Positions 1 to 5,102 of a DNA stretch of 5,102 nt are shown here, in pieces. The translations under genes were made by a program, and so were the position numbers. The notes below the pieces were generated by a model that made no database searches, had not been told where the DNA came from, and saw only the letters and a program-made list of their open reading frames with translations. The stretch lies in the NCBI GenBank assembly GCA_018822065.1, contig JAHJKV010000095.1:1-5102 (forward strand), written 5' to 3'. This stretch comes from Pseudomonadota bacterium. Lineage in GTDB: Bacteria > Desulfobacterota > Desulfovibrionia > Desulfovibrionales > Desulfovibrionaceae. How positions within the stretch are numbered: the stretch's first letter is position 1; the number at the start of each line of letters is the position of its first letter.

Positions 1-2043
1 AGACCCACCGGGATATACCTGTTGAGGTTTTCCCCCAACCGCCGGTCCGAGATCGGCTGACTTGACCCACATGGTCACCCCGTCCAGATCAAGCCGAACC
101 CGCTGTTTACGCTCGTCCAGTTCCACGACCTGCCCCTGCTTGTTCCACAGGAGGTAGGTGACGGCACCGCCGATTTCAAGAGAAGAAAACCCAAATGGTT
201 CAACAGGAATGGGACGTTTACCCGTGACATCTTCAATGCTCAGGCTTGTGCGCAGGGAGGAAAGTTGTTGCATGGCCTGCTTGCGTCCGGTGCGTCCCTC
301 TTTCCATTCGCGCATGATTTCCTGGGATCTGGCCCGGATATCCTCCAACACTTTCCCCTGCTTCTGTCGATACTGTTCCTCAAGCCTGGACCGCTTGGCC
401 TCAAATTTGCCCCGTTCCGCTTCGAGCTGTGATATTTCGAGCATGCGCTCCACAGCCAGTTCATTGAGCCGATTCAGGACAGCGGAGGAATCCGTACCGT
501 CCAGAAGCAGATATTTTTCCGCAGACTCAAGAATCTCGGCAGGGAGACCATTTTCCCGAGCCACATCAAGAGCGATAGATGCCCCCACGATCTCGTAGGC
601 CAACTGATAGAGAGGTCGTTTGGTATCAGGATCAAAGAGCACACTTGCGGCGCGAACCTTTTCCCGGGAGAGACCCCAGGCTTTGAGAGAAGGAAAATGC
701 GTGGCCGCAAAAACCAAAACGCCACGAGTGATGAGCCGGTCAAGTACGGCCTGGGCCAAGGCAGAGCCCTGAGTGGGGTCCGTTCCAGCTCCAAATTCAT
801 CAAGCAGAAACAGCGTGTGGTCGTCCACAAGGTCCCAGACCCTGGAGATGTTGCGCACCTGTGCTGTAAACGTGGACACATGGTTTTCAAGGCTCTGTTC
901 GTCGCCCATGATCACAAATATCTGAGACAGGAATGGCACCACCGACCCAGCTTGTACCGAAACCGGCAGCCCGGAATACGCCATGACCGCTGTCAGCCCC
1001 ACAGTCTTGAGGGCGACTGTCTTACCGCCAGCATTGCCGCCGGAGATGAGTAGCACCAGATCATCCGCACGCATTTCAATGTCGATAGGTTGCACGGATG
1101 CTCCGGCACGAGCGAGCAGAGGATGTCTCGCCCCCTTGAGCAGGATGCGTGCACCCTCTTCCACTTCCAGGGTCCGTCCACCGATAGAATCGCCAAAGGC
1201 GGCTTTGGCGAGCAACACGTCGAGTTCCACCAGAAACCAGTAGGCAGCCTCCACACCCGGACGTTCCCGGCGTAACAGTTCCGTAAGATATTCCAGAAGT
1301 TTCTTCTCTTCCCGCGATTCTTCCTTCTTCAATTCCTGCAACCGATTGTTCTGCTCGATCAACAACATGGGCTCAAAATAGCAGGTTTCGCCGGTCTGGG
1401 AGTAATCGTGGACAATACCCTGGAGCCTGCCCTTGAAATTGGCTTTGAGTGGCAGCACATAGCGATCACTGGCAAGGGTGATGTAATCATCCTGAAGGAA
1501 CCGGGAAAGATCATGACTCAGGATGAAATCTTTCGCTTTTTTTGTACATTGCTGATGAATGGCACGAATATCGGTCCTAATGGCGGCAAGCTCAGGCGAG
1601 GCCTCATCCCTGAATTGCCCCTCCGGGTTCATGCACCGAGCCAGTGCAGCGGCAAGCTGTTCGGGCCAGGCAGTGCTGCAAAGGGCCTCACACAGATCAT
1701 CAAAGGAAGTATTCTTGGTGGACAGAAGAGAATCACGCGCCTGCTTGGCCTGCAAAAGCACTTGGGCCAAGGCAAAAAGACCATCAAGATCGAGATGTTG
1801 TTTTTTTTCGTCTACAAATAAAAACAGCCCGTCCAAACGCGGGAAGGACCGAAGGGAGAACTGTGACTGTGACGCCCACCGTCCAGCCTGCTCAGTCAGT
1901 CTTCCAGCCAGATGAACGGCTTCGATGGACTCCAGGGGATGGATGGCAAGACAGGCGGAAACACCAGGCTCGGAGACGGCGCGTCCAGCCAGGAGTTCCA
2001 GGACTTTCGGGAATTCCAGTAACGTGAGGGTTCTGGATTCCAT
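1..2043 (-). CDS. mutS2: MutS2 family ATPase (partial, C-terminus beyond window)
   Basis: MutS2 is a DNA- and ribosome-associated ATPase. Homologues suppress recombination (Helicobacter) or split collided ribosomes (Bacillus); it is not the mismatch-repair MutS. An uninterrupted reading frame of 681 codons runs from ATG at 2043 to the left edge. In order: an N-terminal core/lever region; a clamp-like stretch starting YVLPLKANFKG near residue 195; the ATPase with Walker A SGGNAGGKT (Lys341), GDEQS near 381, Walker B LFLLDEFGAGTD (Asp415, Glu416) and ATHF (His449); a charged helical, probably coiled-coil segment at about 524-595; and a KOW-like beta segment near 625-669. The family is usually about 780 residues, so about 100 residues are missing, where the Smr nuclease domain normally sits; its presence cannot be judged here. 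The start follows a GAGAGG Shine-Dalgarno and lies 13 bases after yqeY, so the two are probably co-transcribed. Walker A has Gly where the family usually has Pro (GPN). Confidence 0.95.
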   Translation of the reverse strand, partial: MESRTLTLLEFPKVLELLAGRAVSEPGVSACLAIHPLESIEAVHLAGRLTEQAGRWASQSQFSLRSFPRLDGLFLFVDEKKQHLDLDGLFALAQVLLQAKQARDSLLSTKNTSFDDLCEALCSTAWPEQLAAALARCMNPEGQFRDEASPELAAIRTDIRAIHQQCTKKAKDFILSHDLSRFLQDDYITLASDRYVLPLKANFKGRLQGIVHDYSQTGETCYFEPMLLIEQNNRLQELKKEESREEKKLLEYLTELLRRERPGVEAAYWFLVELDVLLAKAAFGDSIGGRTLEVEEGARILLKGARHPLLARAGASVQPIDIEMRADDLVLLISGGNAGGKTVALKTVGLTAVMAYSGLPVSVQAGSVVPFLSQIFVIMGDEQSLENHVSTFTAQVRNISRVWDLVDDHTLFLLDEFGAGTDPTQGSALAQAVLDRLITRGVLVFAATHFPSLKAWGLSREKVRAASVLFDPDTKRPLYQLAYEIVGASIALDVARENGLPAEILESAEKYLLLDGTDSSAVLNRLNELAVERMLEISQLEAERGKFEAKRSRLEEQYRQKQGKVLEDIRARSQEIMREWKEGRTGRKQAMQQLSSLRTSLSIEDVTGKRPIPVEPFGFSSLEIGGAVTYLLWNKQGQVVELDERKQRVRLDLDGVTMWVKSADLGPAVGGKPQQVYPGGS

Positions 2044-2056
2044 GCGCCTCTCGGGG

Positions 2057-2503
2057 TTAGGGGGTGAGTTTCAACCGTACCAGATCGCTTGCCTTCTTGC
2101 CATCTATACGCCCCTTGTACTGGGCGCTGAGCGCTCCCATAACCTTGCCCATGTCCGCCATGGAAGCGGCTCCTGTGGAAGCAATGAGGGCGTCTATTGC
2201 GGCCCCGAGTTCCTCATCGGTGAGTTGCGAAGGCATGTACTCACTCAGGGATGCGAGTTCCAGCTTTTCTCTGTCAGCCAGGTCGGTCCGACCTGCCTTG
2301 GAAAACTGGTCGATGGAATCCTTGTGCTGCTTGACCTGCCGGGTGATCAAATCGAGCACAGCATCATCGTCCGGGTCGCCCTTGAGCTCGACGGACTTAT
2401 TTTTGATGGCCGTCTTGAGCATCCTCAAGACGGCCACCTTGACTTCATTCTTGGCCTTATAGGCGATGATGTAGTCTGCTTCGATGGTTTTCAGAAGAGA
2501 CAT
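2057..2503 (-). CDS. GatB/YqeY domain-containing protein
   Basis: Complete 148-residue YqeY-type protein. The family resembles the tail domain of GatB, the tRNA-binding subunit of Asp/Glu-tRNA amidotransferase, and is thought to be tRNA-associated, but the exact role of the stand-alone protein is not established. Recognisable family segments are VLRMLKTAIKNK (25-36), RQVKQHKDSIDQF (55-67), DLADREKLEL (74-83), EYMPSQLT (88-95), ADMGKVMGAL (116-125) and GRIDGKKASD (131-140). The length is typical. The ATG shares its A with the rpsU TAA stop (TAATG), which points to translational coupling, and an AGGA lies in the end of rpsU about seven bases upstream. In many bacteria yqeY follows rpsU and precedes dnaG-rpoD. 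The coding sequence contains a perfect 13-bp inverted repeat at 2407-2436, listed separately. Confidence 0.95.
   Translation of the reverse strand: MSLLKTIEADYIIAYKAKNEVKVAVLRMLKTAIKNKSVELKGDPDDDAVLDLITRQVKQHKDSIDQFSKAGRTDLADREKLELASLSEYMPSQLTDEELGAAIDALIASTGAASMADMGKVMGALSAQYKGRIDGKKASDLVRLKLTP
2407..2436 (-). repeat. Perfect 13-bp inverted repeat (hairpin) inside yqeY
   Basis: Positions 2407-2419 are the exact reverse complement of 2424-2436, with a four-base loop at 2420-2423. The stem includes GGCCGTCTTGAG against CTCAAGACGGCC. On the coding strand it falls in the codons for VAVLRMLKTA and is followed by A-rich rather than T-rich sequence, so it is not an intrinsic terminator in the direction of transcription. 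It could form a stable mRNA hairpin near the 5' end of yqeY. A function is inference only. Confidence 0.75.
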
Positions 2504-2703
2504 TAACCCATCCTGACCTTGCGTTGTTTTTTGGCAAGGCGCTTCTTGGCGGCAGCTTTCTTTTTCTTATGCTGCACGCTGGGCTTCTCGTAATGCTGAC
2601 GTTTCTTCAACTCGGACAAAATACCAGCCTTTTCGACCTGCTTCTTGAAGCGGCGAAGGGCGATATCGAAGTTGTCATTCTCGTCGAGATATACACCGGG
2701 CAA
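2503..2703 (-). CDS. rpsU: Small ribosomal subunit protein bS21
   Basis: bS21 sits near the anti-Shine-Dalgarno end of 16S rRNA on the 30S platform and helps translation initiation. The 66-residue protein begins MPGVYLDENDNFDIALRRFKK, contains the family segment KKRQHYEKPS (33-42) and ends in a Lys/Arg-rich tail that binds rRNA; the length is normal for bS21. I place the start at TTG 2703. An in-frame GTG at 2712 would add three residues, but it lies inside the Shine-Dalgarno GGAGGTGAT (2708-2716) and cannot be served by it. From TTG the spacing to GGAGG is eight bases, and the protein then starts PGVYL as relatives do. It is first in a cluster with yqeY (one-base overlap) and mutS2. Confidence 0.95.
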   Translation of the reverse strand: MPGVYLDENDNFDIALRRFKKQVEKAGILSELKKRQHYEKPSVQHKKKKAAAKKRLAKKQRKVRMG

Positions 2704-2720
2704 ATGAATCACCTCCCTTA
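2704..2720 (-). promoter_or_regulatory. Extended Shine-Dalgarno of rpsU that decides the start
   Basis: The minus strand reads TAAGGGAGGTGATTCAT directly before the TTG. Nine bases, GGAGGTGAT (2708-2716), match the 16S rRNA anti-Shine-Dalgarno complement, far longer than the GAGG-type sites of the neighbouring genes. The spacing of GGAGG to TTG is eight bases. The only other in-frame candidate, GTG 2712-2710, is part of the site itself, so the TTG start is strongly favoured. Strong site plus weak codon may suit feedback by bS21, but that is inference. Confidence 0.85.
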
Positions 2721-2722
2721 TC

Positions 2723-2747
2723 GGTCATTTTCAAAGGCCAAATGACC
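2723..2747 (-). repeat. 8-bp inverted repeat in the rpsU leader
   Basis: GGTCATTT (2723-2730) and AAATGACC (2740-2747) are perfect reverse complements around a nine-base loop. The hairpin ends three bases upstream of the rpsU Shine-Dalgarno region and would fill most of a leader that begins near 2758. It has no following T-run, so it is not a terminator. It could be an RNA element gating ribosome access, a protein-bound operator, or chance. Confidence 0.6.
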
Positions 2748-2764
2748 TATCATACGAACCAGAA

Positions 2765-2793
2765 AATTTACGCCCCATTTTCGAATAATGCAA
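2765..2793 (-). promoter_or_regulatory. Candidate sigma-70 promoter for rpsU-yqeY-mutS2
   Basis: On the minus strand TTGCAT (2788-2793) and TAAATT (2765-2770) are separated by 17 bases, giving a predicted start near 2758 and a leader of about 55 bases. The match is modest: 3 of 6 bases in the -35 and 4 of 6 in the -10. TATGAT at 2749-2754 is a better -10 by itself but has no -35 at the right distance. The position, between the upstream terminator and the rpsU leader hairpin, is what makes a promoter here likely. Confidence 0.4.
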
Positions 2794-2846
2794 GTGGAAA
2801 ATCACCAAACCAGAGACAGCCAAAAACATTGTAAAAACAGAACATT

Positions 2847-2886
2847 AGACAATAAAATCCGACCCGTCCGGAGAACGGGTCGGATT
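2847..2886 (-). terminator. Intrinsic terminator of the HU / small membrane protein unit
   Basis: A perfect 12-bp stem, AATCCGACCCGT (2856-2867) with ACGGGTCGGATT (2875-2886), encloses a seven-base loop. Read on the minus strand the stem ends in ATT and continues TTATTGTCT, the T-rich tail of a Rho-independent terminator. The plus-strand side reads GCTATCTC and lacks such a tail, so I assign it to the minus strand. It lies 27 bases after the stop of the 57-residue ORF and insulates that unit from rpsU. Confidence 0.88.
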
Positions 2887-2912
2887 GCTATCTCAATAAT
2901 GGCACGCGTGGC

Positions 2913-3086
2913 CTAGTGGCCGTTGTCGCCGCGGACCTGCCACCAGGACTTCAGAACAGTGTACCCGATGCCGATGCCGATGACGGCAATCACGACATAG
3001 AGGACGCCGAAGAAGATGAAGTGGTCAGGCATCCACCAAGGAAGGTCCATGGGCAGAGGGCTGTGAACAGTTTCACCGTGTAACAT
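2913..3086 (-). CDS. Small single-pass membrane protein, unrecognised
   Basis: I do not recognise a named family. The 57-residue frame starts at ATG 3086 behind GGAGG with five-base spacing and ends at TAG 2913-2915. Residues 1-22 are polar with several His and then a Trp/Pro-rich stretch (LPWWMPDH). Residues 23-45 form one hydrophobic segment (FIFFGVLYVVIAVIGIGIG and onward) containing a GIGIG run that could pack against another helix. The tail, KSWWQVRGDNGH, carries Lys and Arg, so by the positive-inside rule the C-terminus is probably cytoplasmic. It lies 15 bases downstream of the HU gene and 27 bases before a strong terminator, so it is almost certainly the last gene of that transcript. 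It might be a small subunit or assembly factor of a membrane complex; nothing in the sequence says which. The good ribosome site and operon position argue that it is real. Confidence 0.8.
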   Translation of the reverse strand: MLHGETVHSPLPMDLPWWMPDHFIFFGVLYVVIAVIGIGIGYTVLKSWWQVRGDNGH

Positions 3087-3101
3087 CTATGCCTCCGAAA
3101 A

Positions 3102-3374
3102 CTATTTGACGGCTTCTTTGAGAAGCTTGCCGGGGCGGAACTTGACGACCTTGGTCGCGGGAATCTTGATCTCGGAGCCGGTGCGGGGGTTGCGACCCAC
3201 ACGTGCCTTGCGTTCTTCGACCACAAAGGTTCCGAAACCGGTCAGAGTAAGTTTGCCGTCACTCACGAGAGTTCCCTCGACGGTGTCCAGAAAAGCATTC
3301 AGCGCCCGTTCAGCGTTGGCTTTGGTCAGGTTGGCCTTTTCCGCGATCTTAACGACCAAATCAGCCTTCGTCAT
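3102..3374 (-). CDS. HU family DNA-binding protein
   Basis: Nucleoid-associated protein of the HU/IHF family, acting as a dimer that bends DNA with little sequence preference. The 90-residue length is exactly typical. An N-terminal helical dimerisation part (MTKADLVVKIAEKANLTKANAERALNAF begins it) is followed by the family signature GFGTF (46-50), the beta arm with RNPRTG (61-66), in which Pro63 is the DNA-intercalating proline, and the closing FRPGKLLKEAV (79-89). It reads as HU rather than IHF, though these are hard to separate by eye. The start has GGAGG eight bases upstream. It is transcribed with the small membrane protein 15 bases downstream. Sulfate reducers often carry several HU copies, so I give no gene symbol. 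Confidence 0.96.
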   Translation of the reverse strand: MTKADLVVKIAEKANLTKANAERALNAFLDTVEGTLVSDGKLTLTGFGTFVVEERKARVGRNPRTGSEIKIPATKVVKFRPGKLLKEAVK

Positions 3375-3426
3375 CTGTCCTTCCTCCTCATAATGGTTAC
3401 TCCAAAAAAATCTCTCGTTGCCGTGT

Positions 3427-3458
3427 GTTATATTGTCCGGTCACATCCGGAAGTGCAA
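3427..3458 (-). promoter_or_regulatory. Candidate proximal promoter of the HU gene
   Basis: The minus strand has TATAAC (3427-3432), a 5 of 6 match to a -10 box, about 53 bases before the HU start. TTGCAC (3453-3458) is the nearest -35-like hexamer, but the spacer is 20 bases, longer than ideal. The TCCGG/CCGGA dyad falls in the spacer and could be an operator. Weak evidence overall. Confidence 0.35.
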
Positions 3459-3577
3459 TCACGTTCGGCGCTTCCCTTAGCCCTTAAATGAATCTTGTTT
3501 TTCTGTCCAGACCAAACCAAGCAACAACTCGTAAAAAAGCACGACTGGAGCCGTTATTTCGGCACTGGATGCACTTT

Positions 3578-3606
3578 GCTAAACAGGATTTTACGCTTCA
3601 AGTCAA
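3578..3606 (-). promoter_or_regulatory. Candidate distal promoter upstream of HU
   Basis: TTGACT (3601-3606) matches a -35 box in 5 of 6 positions and is followed 17 bases later on the minus strand by TTTAGC (3578-3583), a poor -10. If used it would start transcription near 3571 and give HU a leader of almost 200 bases, or make a short separate RNA. Confidence 0.25.
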
Positions 3607-3639
3607 TAGGGGAAAGGTGCAATTCCCAAAGAAAATTCC

Positions 3640-4425
3640 TCAAATGATCAAGGAAAGTGCCCCGAACTGATCCGGTGTGAGCACTTCCGGACGCAAGGTC
3701 ACGGAGAGACCTGCATCAGCAAACCAGGCCTCGACCTCGGCGCTCCATTGTTCTTTCAGTATGCCTTTCAGCTGCTTGCGCCGTTTTTGAAAGCAAAGTT
3801 TCAAAAGTCGTGACAGGGCATCGGGGTCAGATGGACGCTCTTCAAGAGCTCGCGGCGTAAATCTGACCACTGCGGAGTCCACTTTGGGCTGCGGTCGAAA
3901 CACCGTGGGTGGAACCTTAAAAAGATAGTCCACACGACAAAAAGACTGCACCCAGGCCGAAAGTGCGCCATAAGCCCGTCCCCCCGGTTCTGCCGCCAGT
4001 CGCAGGGCCACCTCGTGCTGCACCATGAAAATGGCACGCTCAAAGCCCACCACCCGGTGCACGATCTCCCAGATGATCCGGGACGCTACATTATATGGCA
4101 AATTCCCTGCGATCTTCAGTTGTCCGCCCGCCAGCGAATCCCAATCGAACTGGAGCGCGTCGCCGTCGATAACCTCGACGCCAGGATGGGCTCGGGACAG
4201 GGCAGCGGCCAGGGCATGATCCTTTTCCAGGGTTAGGTAGCGCTCAGGACCGGCCTCGACCAGAAAACCAGTCAACGCGCCTCTGCCAGGCCCTATCTCC
4301 ACCAAAGTGTCGCCTGGTCCAGGGGCCACGGCGTCCACGATACGACGGCAGATATTTTCGTCCACCAGGAAATTCTGCCCAAGGCTCCGTTTTGCAGGAA
4401 CCCATTCTTCCTTACTATAACTCAT
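3640..4425 (-). CDS. rsmA: 16S rRNA (adenine1518-N6/adenine1519-N6) dimethyltransferase RsmA
   Basis: RsmA (KsgA) transfers four methyl groups from S-adenosylmethionine to the two adjacent adenines in the 3'-terminal hairpin of 16S rRNA, a late checkpoint in 30S assembly. The 261-residue protein has the N-terminal SLGQNFL (14-20), the SAM-binding loop EIGPGRGALT (43-52), an acidic GDALQFD (88-94), the catalytic NLPY (108-111) of adenine-N6 methylases, the family segment VPPTVFRPQPKVDSAVVR (171-188) and FQKRRKQLK (212-220) of the C-terminal helical domain. Length is normal. ATG 4425 is the only possible start: an in-frame TAG lies four codons upstream and no other start codon intervenes. No clear Shine-Dalgarno precedes it. 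It diverges from apt across a 111-base gap. Confidence 0.97.
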   Translation of the reverse strand: MSYSKEEWVPAKRSLGQNFLVDENICRRIVDAVAPGPGDTLVEIGPGRGALTGFLVEAGPERYLTLEKDHALAAALSRAHPGVEVIDGDALQFDWDSLAGGQLKIAGNLPYNVASRIIWEIVHRVVGFERAIFMVQHEVALRLAAEPGGRAYGALSAWVQSFCRVDYLFKVPPTVFRPQPKVDSAVVRFTPRALEERPSDPDALSRLLKLCFQKRRKQLKGILKEQWSAEVEAWFADAGLSVTLRPEVLTPDQFGALSLII

Positions 4426-4536
4426 GGGGCTGCACTACCCGATGGTCAGGGCTGAAGCAAGAACATCGAACGTAACTTGGTTGACAGAATAATGCAGGGA
4501 CGATTACCACAGAGAATACAACATAAGGAGGATTCC
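4426..4536. promoter_or_regulatory. Divergent rsmA/apt intergenic region
   Basis: This 111-base gap must hold promoters for both directions. On the plus strand there is a consensus -35 TTGACA at 4481-4486, but no good -10 at 16-18 bases; AATAAT at 4488-4493 resembles a -10 but lacks its own -35. The apt Shine-Dalgarno AAGGAGGA is at 4525-4532. No convincing promoter is visible for rsmA. Confidence 0.4.
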
Positions 4537-5049
4537 ATGGACCTGAGAGCATACATTCGCGATATCCCTGACTATCCCAAAAAAGGCATTACTTTTTTCG
4601 ACATCACCCCCATGCTGAAAAGCCCGGAATGTTTCGCCTACATTATCGACCAGTTGGCCGAGCGTTTCGCTGACACGGGAGCCAACAAGATCGTGGGCGC
4701 GGACGCACGGGGTTTCCTCTTCGGCACCCCGCTGGCCATGACGCTCAATGTAGGCTTCATCCCGGTCCGCAAGCCCGGCAAACTTCCGTACAAAACCGTG
4801 GAAGCCTCCTATGAGCTGGAATACGGCTCCGACACCCTGTGCATGCACGTGGATGCCATCGACAAGGGTGACAAGGTGCTGATCATCGACGACCTACTGG
4901 CCACCGGCGGCACCTGCGGAGCCATGATCGACCTGGTTCAGGGCAATGGCGGCACCGTGGTCGGCATCGGGTTTGTCATTGAACTCGGCTTCCTGGACGG
5001 CCCCAGCCAATTGCGCGGCCTGAAGCACGAAGCCCTGATCAAACTCTAA
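4537..5049 (+). CDS. apt: Adenine phosphoribosyltransferase
   Basis: Apt converts adenine and PRPP to AMP and pyrophosphate in cytoplasmic purine salvage. The 170-residue protein has the usual N-terminal IPDYPKKGITFFDITP (10-25), ADARGF (55-60), the RKPGKLP loop (78-84), the Y-LEYG segment (92-97) and the PRPP-binding motif VLIIDDLLATGGT (114-126) with the paired acidic residues Asp118-Asp119. Length matches the family. I start it at ATG 4537, four bases after the strong AAGGAGGA site; an in-frame TTG at 4477 would add 20 residues without a ribosome site and without family resemblance. The next gene, a methylthioadenosine phosphorylase, starts 18 bases downstream and produces the adenine used here. 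Confidence 0.97.
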   Translation: MDLRAYIRDIPDYPKKGITFFDITPMLKSPECFAYIIDQLAERFADTGANKIVGADARGFLFGTPLAMTLNVGFIPVRKPGKLPYKTVEASYELEYGSDTLCMHVDAIDKGDKVLIIDDLLATGGTCGAMIDLVQGNGGTVVGIGFVIELGFLDGPSQLRGLKHEALIKL

Positions 5050-5067
5050 TCCCGGCTGGAGCATCTC

Positions 5068-5102
5068 ATGACCAAGATCGGCATCATCGGCGGCAGCGGC
5101 CT
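5068..5102 (+). CDS. mtnP: Probable S-methyl-5'-thioadenosine phosphorylase (5' fragment)
   Basis: Only the first eleven codons and part of the twelfth are present: MTKIGIIGGSGL. This is the characteristic N-terminus of MTA phosphorylase and related purine nucleoside phosphorylases, where GGSGL forms part of the phosphate-binding site. The enzyme cleaves methylthioadenosine, a by-product of polyamine and related synthesis, to adenine and methylthioribose-1-phosphate. The start lies 18 bases after apt with a GGAG-like site upstream, so the two probably form an operon. With so little sequence, another member of the family, such as methylthioinosine phosphorylase, cannot be excluded. Confidence 0.75.
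   Translation, partial: MTKIGIIGGSG

Larger units (their letters stand above)
3375..3639. other. Non-coding AT-rich gap between rsmA and HU
   Basis: About 265 bases without a convincing gene. It should hold the 3' end of the rsmA transcript and the promoter and leader of the HU gene. I see HU's Shine-Dalgarno at 3383-3387, two weak promoter candidates on the minus strand, a short inverted repeat TCCGG/CCGGA (3436-3440 and 3447-3451), and a weak GCCG/CGGC stem on the minus strand followed by a T-run (3533-3538). A plus-strand frame here lacks a ribosome site and runs into rsmA, so it is not called. Confidence 0.6.

Noticed and set aside
158..1915. Many plus-strand frames of 60-146 codons
   Set aside because: They are antisense shadows of the continuous mutS2 frame; the Ser/Arg-rich compositions are typical of such shadows.
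1925..2506. 193-codon plus-strand frame
   Set aside because: It is antisense to the start of mutS2 and all of yqeY, both clear family members.
3436..3451. TCCGG/CCGGA dyad and TCACA as a CRP/FNR-like site
   Set aside because: Arms are only five bases and the second conserved half-site is missing; kept only as a note on the HU promoter.
3530..3576. Possible intrinsic terminator of rsmA on the minus strand
   Set aside because: The GCCG/CGGC stem is only four pairs and the T-run lies ten bases beyond it; too weak to call.
3488..3670. 60-residue plus-strand frame in the rsmA-HU gap
   Set aside because: No ribosome site, no recognisable features, and it overlaps the end of rsmA on the opposite strand.
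4478..4496. Sigma-54 promoter upstream of apt (TTGG ... TGCA)
   Set aside because: The GG to GC spacing is 13 bases rather than the required 10.
4477..4536. N-terminal extension of apt from TTG 4477
   Set aside because: It overlaps the candidate -35 TTGACA, has no ribosome site, and the normal family N-terminus begins at ATG 4537 behind AAGGAGGA.

Overview
This window looks like ordinary, compact bacterial chromosome of moderate GC content. The gene families, the order rpsU-yqeY-mutS2, and the proteins themselves fit a sulfate-reducing member of Desulfovibrionales (Desulfovibrio or Pseudodesulfovibrio type). That placement rests on my recognition of the sequences and synteny, not on a search. 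I see no mobile element, CRISPR array, tRNA, rRNA or sign of recent transfer.

Layout. Positions 1-2703 of the minus strand hold a tight cluster read right to left: rpsU (ribosomal protein bS21), yqeY (GatB/YqeY-domain protein, overlapping the rpsU stop by one base) and mutS2 (13 bases further on, cut by the left edge before its C-terminal end). Its leader, about 2704-2800, holds a candidate promoter, an 8-bp hairpin and an unusually long Shine-Dalgarno sequence. A strong intrinsic terminator (2847-2886, minus strand) separates this cluster from the next minus-strand unit: a 90-residue HU-family DNA-binding protein followed 15 bases later by an unrecognised 57-residue single-pass membrane protein. 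An AT-rich non-coding stretch (3375-3639) lies upstream of HU. It is followed by rsmA (ksgA), also on the minus strand. The last part is on the plus strand and divergent from rsmA: apt (adenine phosphoribosyltransferase) and the first codons of a methylthioadenosine phosphorylase gene, cut by the right edge.

How the genes work together. The minus-strand genes serve translation and nucleoid upkeep: bS21 for initiation, RsmA for 30S maturation, YqeY possibly linked to tRNA-dependent amidation, MutS2 in recombination control or ribosome rescue, and HU for DNA architecture. The plus-strand pair forms a short salvage route: MTA phosphorylase releases adenine from methylthioadenosine and Apt converts it to AMP.

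No previously undescribed system is convincingly present. The items most worth a second look are the rpsU leader (TTG start, extended Shine-Dalgarno, hairpin), a perfect 13-bp hairpin inside yqeY, and the small membrane protein co-transcribed with HU.
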